This document shows, piece after piece, positions 52,416 through 60,281 of a stretch of DNA of 64,000 bases (positions are counted from its first letter, which is position 1; the number at the start of each line of letters is the position of its first letter). A model generated the notes under the pieces. That model was given only the letters and a program-made list of their open reading frames with translations. It was not told the origin of the DNA and made no database searches. The stretch is from Alkalihalobacterium chitinilyticum. Its GTDB lineage: Bacteria > Bacillota > Bacilli > Bacillales > Bacillaceae_F. A program made the position numbers and the translations under genes. Location: positions 1 through 64,000 of the forward strand of contig NZ_JAOTPO010000018.1 in the NCBI RefSeq assembly GCF_029028005.1, given 5' to 3'.

Positions 52416-53045
52416 TTGAAGAAGTTACATATTCCATCAATGGTAAAAAACAATCAGAAAATCCAAAAAAGGAGAAACCAAATATTAGAAGCTTCCATTC
52501 AACCATTTAAACAAAAAGGATTTCATCGTACGACCACGAGGGAAATTGCTGAAAATGCAGGAATGAGTTTTGGTGCCATTTATGAGTATGTAGAGAGTAA
52601 AGAGGACATTTTATACTTATTCTTTGAGTCCCTTTATGACCAATTAAATACGATTCTAAAAAGTAGAGTAAGTGATCAGTTTAAAGGTCACGATCGCATT
52701 AGGTCGTTTGTGAAAGAATATTTTCACGTCATTAACGAAATATGGGATGAAACGAGCATTATGTATAGTGAGTCACGGTCTTTGCCGAAACCCTATCTAG
52801 AATATGTCCTGTCTAAAGAAAATGACTTTGTTCAATATGTCATGAGTATTTTCTCAAAGGCGCTGAAAGAAGAAAAGATTTCACTAAGTGAAGATGATAT
52901 TTACTTATTAACTCATAACATTATTGTTCAAGGTCATATGTGGGCATTTAGAGGCTGGGCATTAAGAAAGAGGTATACATTAGAAAAATATATCGATATC
53001 CAATCAAAAACGATTATCGGCAGTATTTTGGCATTAACTGAATAA
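52416..53045 (+). CDS. TetR family transcriptional regulator
   Basis: A 209-residue repressor. The N-terminal HTH is RNQILEASIQPFKQKGFHRT and TREIAENAGMSFGAIYEYVESKEDI (shortened). TTG 52416 follows AAAGGGGG. It lies just after the MaoC pair on the same strand and may repress that operon in response to acyl-CoA, as FadR-type TetR proteins of Bacilli do (inference). Confidence 0.88.
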   Translation: MKKLHIPSMVKNNQKIQKRRNQILEASIQPFKQKGFHRTTTREIAENAGMSFGAIYEYVESKEDILYLFFESLYDQLNTILKSRVSDQFKGHDRIRSFVKEYFHVINEIWDETSIMYSESRSLPKPYLEYVLSKENDFVQYVMSIFSKALKEEKISLSEDDIYLLTHNIIVQGHMWAFRGWALRKRYTLEKYIDIQSKTIIGSILALTE

Positions 53046-53054
53046 ATGGGATGG

Positions 53055-53080
53055 GAGCTCAGCTGTTGAGCTCTTTTTGT
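53055..53080 (+). terminator. Terminator of the MaoC/TetR operon
   Basis: GAGCTCA (53055-53061) pairs with TGAGCTC (53067-53073), followed by TTTTTG. Confidence 0.85.
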
Positions 53081-53160
53081 TTTTACAACAAGAATACACT
53101 CTGTTATTATTTTATTGAACAAGAATAGAGAGCCATGGACAAAGCCATGACTCAAAAGGA

Positions 53161-53298
53161 TTATTTGAAATTCGTCTTACCATGATATAAGTTTGCAAGT
53201 ATGTGAGTTTTATACAACTCCAATTTCCTTCCATCAATAGAACGGATTCCTTGTTCTTTTAACTTTTGTACATACCAACCTTTGCTTCCTACATGCAT
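53161..53298 (-). CDS. DUF2639 family small protein (45 aa, YflJ-like)
   Basis: The minus-strand ATG at 53298 follows AAAGGATGA. The product begins MHVGSKGWYVQKLKEQGIR and ends KLELYKTHILANL..., matching the small Bacillus-specific DUF2639 family (YflJ of Bacillus subtilis). Function unknown; these proteins are frequent in sporulating Bacilli. This gene is short and easily missed because longer ORFs overlap it. Confidence 0.85.
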   Translation of the reverse strand: MHVGSKGWYVQKLKEQGIRSIDGRKLELYKTHILANLYHGKTNFK

Positions 53299-53468
53299 GA
53301 GCGATCATCCTTTCAGTCCGGAAATTATCAACAAAAAAAGAGAAAAACTGCTCAAGTGAGTCAGTCTCTCCCTTTACGATGAACTTGGAGGCCATTGTAA
53401 CATTCGAACAATCTGTAGGGAAATAGGTAGACAAACTATAAATTTATAAAATTGGTGGTGTCTTTTTA

Positions 53469-54374
53469 ATGAAGGTTTGTTCGTTTTTACCAGCAGCAAC
53501 AAGTATGATTTATGAGTTGGGCTTAGAAGAGTATTTATACGGTGTCACTTTCGAATGCCCTAGTGATAAGCCTAAGGTCGTTCGCTACCATTTAGAAGGA
53601 AAAAAACTAACAAGTGTCGAGATCAATGATACCGTAAAAGAATATATGGATGCAGATAAAAATCTGTATTATGTTGATCTGGAGCTTTTACACGAAATAC
53701 AACCTGATATTATTTTTACTCAGCACGTTTGTAATGTCTGTCAAATTGGTACAAGTTACGTAGAAGAGGTCGTAAAGTCGTTACCTAAAAAACCGAAAAT
53801 CATTCCTCTCGTTCCGCATCGGTTAGATGATATTTATGAGAATTTACTCCTGATTGCTAGTGAACTAAATGAAGAAGCAAAAGGACAAGTCAGGCTAACA
53901 GAGTTAAAGAAACGGGAAATGCACATTGCGGAGAAGCTTCGAGATAATAATCTTCTCCCTAAAAAAGTAATGCTGATCGAATGGATTGAGCCTATCTTTA
54001 ATTGTGGTCATTGGATCCCAGATCAAATTGAAAGGGCAGGAGGTTATGATCCACTCGGTAATCCAGGAGGACATTCACGCCCTACCGAGTGGGAAGCTGT
54101 CGTGGCTTCGAACCCGGAAGTGATTGTAATTGCACCATGCGGTTTTACACCGGAGCGCGCGATACAAGAAGTAAGCCGATTAGAACAAAAACAAGGATGG
54201 AGCGAATTAAGTGCTGTACGAGATCAACAGATTTTTATAGTGGATGGAGATTTATTCACCCGCCCGAGTACAACGTTAGTAGAAGGCATCGAATTGCTTG
54301 CTGCCCTTTTACATCCGAAGCATTTTGATATTCCAGCCGGCGTAAGAGATAAAGTTGTTTCTTATTATATATAA
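53469..54374 (+). CDS. Cobalamin/iron periplasmic-binding-like protein without signal peptide
   Basis: A 301-residue protein of the BtuF/FhuD-like substrate-binding fold, recognised from CSFLPAATSMIYELGL, PDIIFTQHVCNVC, GHWIPDQIERAGGYD and the C-terminal FTRPSTTLVEGIELLA. It lacks the signal peptide and lipobox that a Gram-positive binding protein needs, and has no ABC permease next to it. It is thus probably a cytoplasmic member of the family, as found in many Bacilli, perhaps binding cobalamin or another tetrapyrrole. GGTGGTG precedes the ATG. Confidence 0.8.
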   Translation: MKVCSFLPAATSMIYELGLEEYLYGVTFECPSDKPKVVRYHLEGKKLTSVEINDTVKEYMDADKNLYYVDLELLHEIQPDIIFTQHVCNVCQIGTSYVEEVVKSLPKKPKIIPLVPHRLDDIYENLLLIASELNEEAKGQVRLTELKKREMHIAEKLRDNNLLPKKVMLIEWIEPIFNCGHWIPDQIERAGGYDPLGNPGGHSRPTEWEAVVASNPEVIVIAPCGFTPERAIQEVSRLEQKQGWSELSAVRDQQIFIVDGDLFTRPSTTLVEGIELLAALLHPKHFDIPAGVRDKVVSYYI

Positions 54375-54383
54375 TTAAAGGAT

Positions 54384-54419
54384 AAAACCATCAGAACGTA
54401 TGAGCGCTGATGGTTTTTT
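54384..54419. terminator. Terminator between BtuF-like and haloperoxidase-like genes
   Basis: AAAACCATCAG (54384-54394) pairs with CTGATGGTTTT (54407-54417), followed by TTTTG. The two genes converge on it. Confidence 0.85.
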
Positions 54420-54423
54420 GTCT

Positions 54424-55332
54424 CTAAAAAAATAGGATTGGTTTTGTTAGATTACTAGTATTTGTAATGTTCTTTGGAACAGCCGTTTCAGTTTCGATAA
54501 CTAAAGAGCTGCAAGATGTATCATGGTTATAAGGAATTACTTGTTGATATGGAGGCGGCATTAGTTTTGCGTTTTTATATTGACGGTAAGGAGTATCAAT
54601 CGGATGACTATTGGAGTCATAATCTTTTCTTAGTTGCTGAACAATAATTTCACCGATCTGTCTTCCTAGACGCAGTCCTTGTTCATTGTCGACAGGGAAG
54701 TGAATACCACCGTATAACCTTGATAAAGCAGCTTCTTCAGCTAAGGCATGAATTTTTCTACTTTCGGCTGGAAAGAAGTAACTTAAAATGACTGCAGCTG
54801 CACCTGAAACAGTGGCGTGTCCTGACGGGTAGGCCGGATGTTTTGGCGTACAAATAACAGTCGCTAACTTTTGGTCCAGTTGATTTGGACGAGCTACATT
54901 TAATTTGTATTTAATATCCCATGTCACAATAAAGGCATCATTAAGTGCAGTAAAAAGTGTTGATAATATTCGTGCAGCTCGAGGGGCTGAGACGTTATAC
55001 GTATCGATCAATCGATCGGCGATGGGTAACCATTGTTTCGGTGGAGGCCCAGACCCCCAATACTTCACGATGGCTATTCGGTCATCTGAAATGTTTTCCA
55101 TTTCACGTTGTACGATTTTTAATTGTTCGTCCCAATTAATCGTATTTGGATGTCTGATGGCAAATCTTATTTTTCTACCATCTAAAGTTTCAAAACCTCC
55201 ACCTTTACATCTCTTGATAAAGTGCGTATTCCATGATCCCGCATAACGTTCAACAGGATCGTTTGGCGCATGTGTCTCACCTGCATAAGGAATGTCAGTC
55301 CATAGGGGATAATTGGGTTTCCTCATTTCCAC
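54424..55332 (-). CDS. Vanadium-dependent haloperoxidase/PAP2 family protein
   Basis: A 302-residue protein. The acid-phosphatase/haloperoxidase vanadate-binding residues appear as KLNVARPNQ, YPSGHATVSGA and SRLYGGIHFPVDN, giving the Lys-Arg, Ser-Gly-His and Arg-His triads. Without the long N-terminal bundle of classic algal enzymes it is closer to bacterial PAP2-like phosphatases. No signal peptide was seen. It starts with GTG behind AGAGGTGAG; an ATG two codons later is also possible. Confidence 0.82.
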   Translation of the reverse strand: MEMRKPNYPLWTDIPYAGETHAPNDPVERYAGSWNTHFIKRCKGGGFETLDGRKIRFAIRHPNTINWDEQLKIVQREMENISDDRIAIVKYWGSGPPPKQWLPIADRLIDTYNVSAPRAARILSTLFTALNDAFIVTWDIKYKLNVARPNQLDQKLATVICTPKHPAYPSGHATVSGAAAVILSYFFPAESRKIHALAEEAALSRLYGGIHFPVDNEQGLRLGRQIGEIIVQQLRKDYDSNSHPIDTPYRQYKNAKLMPPPYQQVIPYNHDTSCSSLVIETETAVPKNITNTSNLTKPILFF

Positions 55333-55421
55333 AAACTCACCTCTTAATCATATATAGCTATGATATGTACAAACAATCAATCGGGTATAAATCTAAGAAA
55401 AATGGGTGTCTATCCTTATGC

Positions 55422-55434
55422 GGTGCCAGGCACC
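55422..55434. repeat. GGTGCCAGGCACC palindrome (copy 3)
   Basis: A 13-bp palindrome belonging to the same dispersed family as the inverted repeats at 18095 and 33209. Together with AAAAATGGGTG upstream and CACCATTTTT downstream it also forms a terminator-like hairpin. Confidence 0.7.
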
Positions 55435-55516
55435 ATTTTTTAGGTATGTTTAGGTTATTTAAGGAGAAGTTATAAGTGATTTACAAATAATTACATTCGA
55501 AAAGGTAGAGGAGAAA

Positions 55517-56107
55517 ATGCATATATTTTTAGCTGTTTTTCTAATTGTGTTAAATATAAAGCGAAAGACGTGGAAGAACATAAAGAAGCATTATATTAGC
55601 GCTCTATATGTTGGATTTTTTAATTTGCTTTATTATTACACATGTAAGCACTTTATTTTGTGGGATTATAAGTCCAGTTACATGAGTGTAAGGTGTGTAA
55701 GGGCTTTACATCTATTTGTCATCATGCCGTTACTTACGCTTTTATTTTTATCCAATATGCCAAATTCAATAGTGAAAAAATTTTTACACATTACAAAGTG
55801 GGTCCTAACTTCAATAGTGGTAGAGTGGTTGGGTTTAAAAAAGTTTAATGCGATATATTTCCTGCACAGCTGGAACCTTGGCTGGTCAGCTTTGCTGTAC
55901 GTACTTATGTATAGTTTAAGCTATTTAATTTTAATAAACCCAATTCTAGTAGGGGGATTTTCTGTTTGTTCTTTTGTTTTCTTAGTTCGTTACTTTAAGG
56001 TGCCATTTCGGAATGAGTTTTTGATGGGGCCGGTCGTATTAGGGGTTAGAAAGTTAAACTTAATAAACAAGGACAAGTATAAAAAAAGATTAATTAATAC
56101 GTTTTAA
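55517..56107 (+). CDS. CBO0543-family integral membrane protein
   Basis: A 196-residue protein with about five membrane segments. The start MHIFLAVFLIVLNIKRKTWK, the KHFILWDYK loop and the LHLFVIMPLLTLLFL helix fit the CBO0543 family widespread in Bacilli. Function unknown. GAGGAGAAA precedes the ATG. Confidence 0.8.
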   Translation: MHIFLAVFLIVLNIKRKTWKNIKKHYISALYVGFFNLLYYYTCKHFILWDYKSSYMSVRCVRALHLFVIMPLLTLLFLSNMPNSIVKKFLHITKWVLTSIVVEWLGLKKFNAIYFLHSWNLGWSALLYVLMYSLSYLILINPILVGGFSVCSFVFLVRYFKVPFRNEFLMGPVVLGVRKLNLINKDKYKKRLINTF

Positions 56108-56122
56108 TAACACATATAAAAA

Positions 56123-56151
56123 GAAGACGACGCCCAAAGGACGTCGTCTTC
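56123..56151 (-). terminator. Terminator of the khtT-khtU-CBS operon
   Basis: GAAGACGACG pairs with CGTCGTCTTC; in the minus direction a T-rich CTTTTTATATG follows, so it mainly ends the minus-strand operon, although the plus-strand CBO0543 gene also runs into it. Confidence 0.8.
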
Positions 56152-56158
56152 GCGTATT

Positions 56159-56216
56159 GAGGCGATAAACTGCACTCCACATAGTGCATTACCAAAAGGC
56201 GTGTTTATCGGCTTAC
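56159..56216 (-). other. Multi-branched RNA-like fold in the 3' region of the kht operon
   Basis: CGATAAAC pairs with GTTTATCG as an outer stem about 56163-56212, and an inner GCACT/AGTGC hairpin sits inside. It lies between the CBS gene stop and the terminator. It does not match any riboswitch I know. Possibly a 3' UTR stability element. Confidence 0.35.
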
Positions 56217-56281
56217 ACAATGAGCTCATCGCTTAATTAATATATCATGATTACAACAGAAAGGCAACTTGTTTATTTTTG

Positions 56282-56719
56282 CTAATCGTTCATAGCTCTA
56301 ATGATCTCAAATGCATCTAGATCACCGATTACGATACCATTCTCATTAACTACTGGAATTTCTTCAAGATCGTGTTTAACAAAAAGTTCGAGTGCATATT
56401 CTAGGCTATCAGTTAATTTTACACTAACGGGAGAACGCATTAAATCGTTTGCGGTCGAGGTGGGTGATACCCATTCTAATAATCTACCAGGAGAGTACGA
56501 TTTACACCGATCAACCCCACCGCGAACAGCGAGAATTTGAAATAGTTCCTTTAATGTAATGATACCGAATAACTTGGCTTGTTCGTTGACAACATATACG
56601 GAGCGGTTAACTGGATCTCGATTGACAATTTTCTTAATAATCGCATCAATGGAATCATCTAAGAGAACGGTACTGGCTGTTTTAGTTATACTTTGATAGA
56701 ACTCTGATATTTGCGGCAT
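56282..56719 (-). CDS. Tandem CBS-domain protein in the K+/H+ antiporter operon
   Basis: A 145-residue protein made of two CBS motifs (residues about 15-65 and 85-140), with LFGIITLKELFQIL and the end GIVIGDLDAFEIIRAMND typical. ATG 56719 follows AAAGGTTGG. It is the third gene of a minus-strand operon after khtT and khtU, 36 bases from khtU. CBS pairs bind adenine nucleotides or c-di-AMP and often regulate transporters, so it may be a further sensor of this system. Confidence 0.88.
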   Translation of the reverse strand: MPQISEFYQSITKTASTVLLDDSIDAIIKKIVNRDPVNRSVYVVNEQAKLFGIITLKELFQILAVRGGVDRCKSYSPGRLLEWVSPTSTANDLMRSPVSVKLTDSLEYALELFVKHDLEEIPVVNENGIVIGDLDAFEIIRAMND

Positions 56720-56754
56720 AGATTTCCAACCTTTCAAAACGGCAAATTGAACTC

Positions 56755-57921
56755 TTAACCAGGTAATTTAACTTTTTCTTTCTTCTTAGGTTGCCCATAA
56801 ATTTTTTTAGATATTTTTGGTGCTAATTGAAATAAAATAATTCCAATAATTGAAGAAGCTAATATAAATACACTACTAAACACTTTAACGGAGCTTGTTG
56901 CTAAACTCGCAATGATAATTGAGAATTCTCCTCTTTGAGTTAAAGAGAACCCGGCTCGAAGTGCAACTCTCTTAGATAAACCATACCATCTTCCACCATA
57001 AATCCCGACAACGACCTTTGCGATGATAGACCAAACAATTAAAATAATGAGTAATCCAATCATAGGGACACCTTCACCAAAAGTGATTGTTGTTCCGAAA
57101 TATAAGAAAAATAGTGGTAATGTTAAATCACGAATTGGTACTATTAGGTGTTCAAGTTCGTGTGTTCTTCTCACTTCAGCAATAATAATGCCAGCTAAAA
57201 ATGCACCAAGTACTTCAGATAACTCCAAGTACAATGCCAATCCACCATATGCTAAGGCAATTCCGATAATAAATAAAATAAAAATGTCACTATTCATATA
57301 CCGATCAAAAAATCCGCCAAGCTTACTAAACACAAAGTGTCCAATCAAAATAGCACCGACTGTTAAGGCAACAACTTTAAGTAGTAGGATCGACATCGAA
57401 CCAAAGGTAATTGCTCCACCAGCTGTTAAACCTACTAAAATAGCTACTAATATTGGAGCTACTAAGTCCTCAAAAATTAACAGACCAAGCATGAATTCAG
57501 ACTCAGGATTGGCCATACGTTTAGAACTTTCAAGAAGCTTTGCCGTAATCGAAGAACTCGTTGCATAAACAACTCCTCCTATTAAAAACGACATCAGTGG
57601 ATCAACACCCATTAATAAACAAATCCCTGTAGTTATTCCTAAATTTAAGACAACATCTAAAGTTCCAGCAGGTGTGACTTTTTTTGCAACCTTAGCTAAC
57701 TGTTTAATTGGGAACTCCATTCCAAGCATGAAAAATAGTAAGACAATACCTACTTCGCCTACAAAATGAAGAAGGTGTGAGTCTGATAATAGCCCCCCTA
57801 TAGTGATTCCAAGCAATATGTAGATTATAACTTCAGGTATTTTTACCTTTAAAGCAATATACCCTGTTATAAAAAGGAGGATTAAAATGAGACCGGCACC
57901 AAACATCTCTGGAATTATCAC
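56755..57921 (-). CDS. khtU: Monovalent cation:proton antiporter (KhtU-like, CPA2)
   Basis: A 388-residue membrane protein with about 12 segments of the CPA2/KefB type: GEVGIVLLFFMLGMEFP, YATSSSITAKLLESS and GLLIFEDLVAPIL are hallmarks, with a Lys-rich C-terminus. In Bacillus subtilis KhtU exports K+ under control of KhtT; in alkaliphiles the homologous AmhT exports K+ and NH4+. It starts with GTG 3 bases after the khtT stop, so translation is probably coupled. Confidence 0.9.
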   Translation of the reverse strand: MIIPEMFGAGLILILLFITGYIALKVKIPEVIIYILLGITIGGLLSDSHLLHFVGEVGIVLLFFMLGMEFPIKQLAKVAKKVTPAGTLDVVLNLGITTGICLLMGVDPLMSFLIGGVVYATSSSITAKLLESSKRMANPESEFMLGLLIFEDLVAPILVAILVGLTAGGAITFGSMSILLLKVVALTVGAILIGHFVFSKLGGFFDRYMNSDIFILFIIGIALAYGGLALYLELSEVLGAFLAGIIIAEVRRTHELEHLIVPIRDLTLPLFFLYFGTTITFGEGVPMIGLLIILIVWSIIAKVVVGIYGGRWYGLSKRVALRAGFSLTQRGEFSIIIASLATSSVKVFSSVFILASSIIGIILFQLAPKISKKIYGQPKKKEKVKLPG

Positions 57922-57924
57922 CGA

Positions 57925-58416
57925 TTACATCGCTCCTCCCGCACTAATACGTTCAAACTCTTTGATTTGTTCATTTTTCCCTATGGCCATCAGCGTATCA
58001 CCGACCTCAAGCATTTGGTGTGGTTCTGGACTCGCGATAACATCATCATTACGGAAAATGCCAACAATCGATACACCTGTACGTTTTCGAATTTCATTTT
58101 GTGCAATAGTTTTTCCTGCAAAAATAGACCCTTCTTTTACCTTAATCCATTCCATAACAATTTGACTCTTAAATAATTTCATAGTATCACTATCAACTGG
58201 TTGGAAAACTGCACCTAACAACTGTGCACCTAATTCTCTAGTTTCTCCAGCTGTAAGGTTTATAGAGAAGTCAGCTTCATCGTCATCCGGATCGATAAAG
58301 AAATACATCTCGCGTTTTCCTGAGTGATGGATAACGAGAACAATCATATTTCCTTCTGCGGTGATGAAAGACATTTTTTTCCCAATCCCAGGTAAATCAG
58401 CCATTTTTACTTGCAT
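57925..58416 (-). CDS. khtT: KhtT/AmhM-like regulatory subunit with TrkA-C domain
   Basis: A 163-residue soluble protein. Residues 1-75 are the small N-terminal domain; 80-160 form a TrkA-C (RCK-C) domain with FAGKTIAQNEIRKRTGVSIV and MLEVGDTLMAIGKNEQIKEF. It gates the antiporter encoded 3 bases downstream, and its homologues bind c-di-AMP. AAAGGACG precedes the ATG. It is the first gene of the operon. Confidence 0.9.
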   Translation of the reverse strand: MQVKMADLPGIGKKMSFITAEGNMIVLVIHHSGKREMYFFIDPDDDEADFSINLTAGETRELGAQLLGAVFQPVDSDTMKLFKSQIVMEWIKVKEGSIFAGKTIAQNEIRKRTGVSIVGIFRNDDVIASPEPHQMLEVGDTLMAIGKNEQIKEFERISAGGAM

Positions 58417-58587
58417 GTAAATCGTCCTTTCGAATTAAAGATCTAATTATTTTATGTATATGAAAATATAATGGTGTAGTGAGGGACTTGCTACATAATT
58501 GTACCATATCCTCATTTTTTACCAAATGATTTCACAATACTGTACCATTACCCGATAAGAAGAAATAACAATCTATTTTTACATATA

Positions 58588-59526
58588 TTATCTAAGCCTC
58601 AACAATACTTGAGAAATAAGCGCTAAAATAGGCAACTCCAACAAAGGTCCAATTACTAAAGTGAGAGCAATTAACGGTTCATCTGGGAAGGCAGTCATGG
58701 CAATCGCTAAAGCAATGGGAGAATTTCGGGCAAGAGTTGTCAGGCTTAAACTAGCTCGATCTGCATAGCATAAGTTCATGGCCTTACCGATTTTTTGGCC
58801 TATCATAAAGTTAATCACAAAAAAGCATAAGATCGGGATTGTAATTTTCCATAATAAATCGATATGGTTAAAGAGCAATTGACCGTGAGCTGAGAACATA
58901 GCAACAATCGCAAGACTTAGAAAAATCATCGGCAACAAGCTAATAGAAGAAAAGAAAGTTTCTTTGATGTGCTGTTTATTTCGTAACAGTGCCTTTGTGA
59001 GTAACGCTCCAATAAAAGGAATGAGTAAAATGAGTAGAACGCTCTCTAATAAGAAAGACCACTCAACAACACCGGTTGTACCACCAAAGAGAAGGAGATA
59101 AACCGGGAGTAAAAGAATTTGTAAGATCAAATTTAACGGCAAAATCGCAGTCGAGAGCGCAACGTTTCCTTTGGCAATGCTCGTGAAGATTAAATACCAA
59201 TCTGTACATGGGGTGACCATCAACATTATAAATCCAATGTACAAAGCTGGATGGTTGGATAAGAAAGCGAAGGCTAGCAGCCAAGCGAGGATCGGTACCC
59301 AAATAAAATTAATTAACAAAGAAAGAGCGGTAAACTTCTTGTTTTTAATAGATTCTTTTATATTTTCTACGGGTATTTGTAAAAAAGTGATATAGAGCAT
59401 GGCGACTAATAACGGAACAATGAACGCCTCAGCACGTCCGCTAACAACATCGAGCTGCCCTAATAGTAACCCAATAACAACAGCTAATATAATGACAAGT
59501 GAATATAATTTTTCAAATAAGTTCAT
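58588..59526 (-). CDS. BASS/ACR3-like arsenite or organic-anion transporter
   Basis: A 312-residue transporter with about 9-10 membrane segments. MLMVTPCTDWYLIF resembles the conserved APCTAM segment of ACR3 arsenite exporters, and LSLTTLARNSPIALAIAMT is the typical BASS-fold crossover motif. ArsR or ArsC partners are not adjacent, so arsenite efflux is only one possibility. No strong ribosome site; start taken at the first ATG. Confidence 0.75.
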   Translation of the reverse strand: MNLFEKLYSLVIILAVVIGLLLGQLDVVSGRAEAFIVPLLVAMLYITFLQIPVENIKESIKNKKFTALSLLINFIWVPILAWLLAFAFLSNHPALYIGFIMLMVTPCTDWYLIFTSIAKGNVALSTAILPLNLILQILLLPVYLLLFGGTTGVVEWSFLLESVLLILLIPFIGALLTKALLRNKQHIKETFFSSISLLPMIFLSLAIVAMFSAHGQLLFNHIDLLWKITIPILCFFVINFMIGQKIGKAMNLCYADRASLSLTTLARNSPIALAIAMTAFPDEPLIALTLVIGPLLELPILALISQVLLRLR

Positions 59527-59610
59527 AAACGTTTTGCACCAACTGTTCTATTCGTAACGTATTCTCATATTACCATATGATTGACGTTGAGATGAATTGT
59601 AATCAAAAGA

Positions 59611-59651
59611 AAAGAGCCCCTGACCCTCGTTACCGGGAGTCAGGGGCTTCT
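59611..59651. terminator. Bidirectional terminator
   Basis: AGCCCCTGAC (59615-59624) pairs with GTCAGGGGCT (59639-59648), with T-runs on both sides. It lies just beyond the 45-residue membrane gene on the minus strand. Confidence 0.85.
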
Positions 59652-59660
59652 TATAATAGT

Positions 59661-59798
59661 TTAGTCAGGGAAGACTTCTAGTCCTAATACAAAATGAGCA
59701 AATAAAAACACGATCGTCATTAAAATGATAGAAATAACGATACTCATAATCGGGTCTCTAATTTCAGGTGGTAATTTTGCTCTTTTATTCGATTCCAT
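59661..59798 (-). CDS. Small single-helix membrane protein (45 aa)
   Basis: The minus-strand ATG at 59798 follows GAAGGAGATG. The cytoplasmic N-terminus (MESNKRAKLPPEIRDP) leads into one membrane helix (about 17-38) and a short tail LGLEVFPD. It starts 20 bases after the 108-residue gene upstream and ends beside a terminator, so the two form a small operon. No family recognised. Confidence 0.65.
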   Translation of the reverse strand: MESNKRAKLPPEIRDPIMSIVISIILMTIVFLFAHFVLGLEVFPD

Positions 59799-59818
59799 TT
59801 TGACATCTCCTTCAGATT

Positions 59819-60145
59819 TTAATTTATGAATGAATTAGAACGCTGAAGGATGAATGTACTTTGAAACTTTATTGTAAGTAAGTTTGCTATCGTTTTGATT
59901 TTTTCAACGGTGTTTTGAAACAGTTGTTTGTTCGGCAATACATAAAGTAGATAAGATAGAAAATATGAGATGTAAAGAACGAATCCTTTAAATGAATGTT
60001 CGCTCTCAAACCAGCTGTTGTTTAGGTCAGGCGAACTTGGTAGTAGAAGGAAAAAAGGGTCATTATCGTTTGTCACGTGATTTTCAATTTCATAAGAATA
60101 ACTAAGGCTAAATAAAACGATGAAAATGAATACGATGTGTCTCAT
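59819..60145 (-). CDS. Protein of unknown function with N-terminal hydrophobic segment (108 aa)
   Basis: The ATG at 60145 follows GATGGAG. Residues 2-17 (RHIVFIFIVLFSLSYS) look like a signal peptide or anchor; a second hydrophobic stretch is at about 55-70 (GFVLYISYFLSYLLYVLP). The rest is polar and ends NSFIN. No family recognised; low confidence that it is functional, but spacing to the next small gene supports it. Confidence 0.5.
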   Translation of the reverse strand: MRHIVFIFIVLFSLSYSYEIENHVTNDNDPFFLLLPSSPDLNNSWFESEHSFKGFVLYISYFLSYLLYVLPNKQLFQNTVEKIKTIANLLTIKFQSTFILQRSNSFIN

Positions 60146-60240
60146 CTATAAACTCCATCTTACATTTTATACTTAGTATGTGTATTTTTTCTTAATGTAT
60201 TATTTTAGTTTAAAGTTCAGTTCATTAACAGGGTGTACAG

Positions 60241-60276
60241 AGAAAAGAGCGAGCCACACAATGCGCTCACTCCTTT
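60241..60276. terminator. Terminator of the PadR-chromate transporter operon
   Basis: GAGCGAGC (60247-60254) pairs with GCTCACTC (60265-60272), with T-rich flanks on both strands. Confidence 0.75.
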
Positions 60277-60281
60277 TTGAA

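Noticed and set aside
53234-53434. 66-codon minus-strand ORF
   Set aside because: Its end overlaps the DUF2639 gene in another frame, and no ribosome site precedes it.
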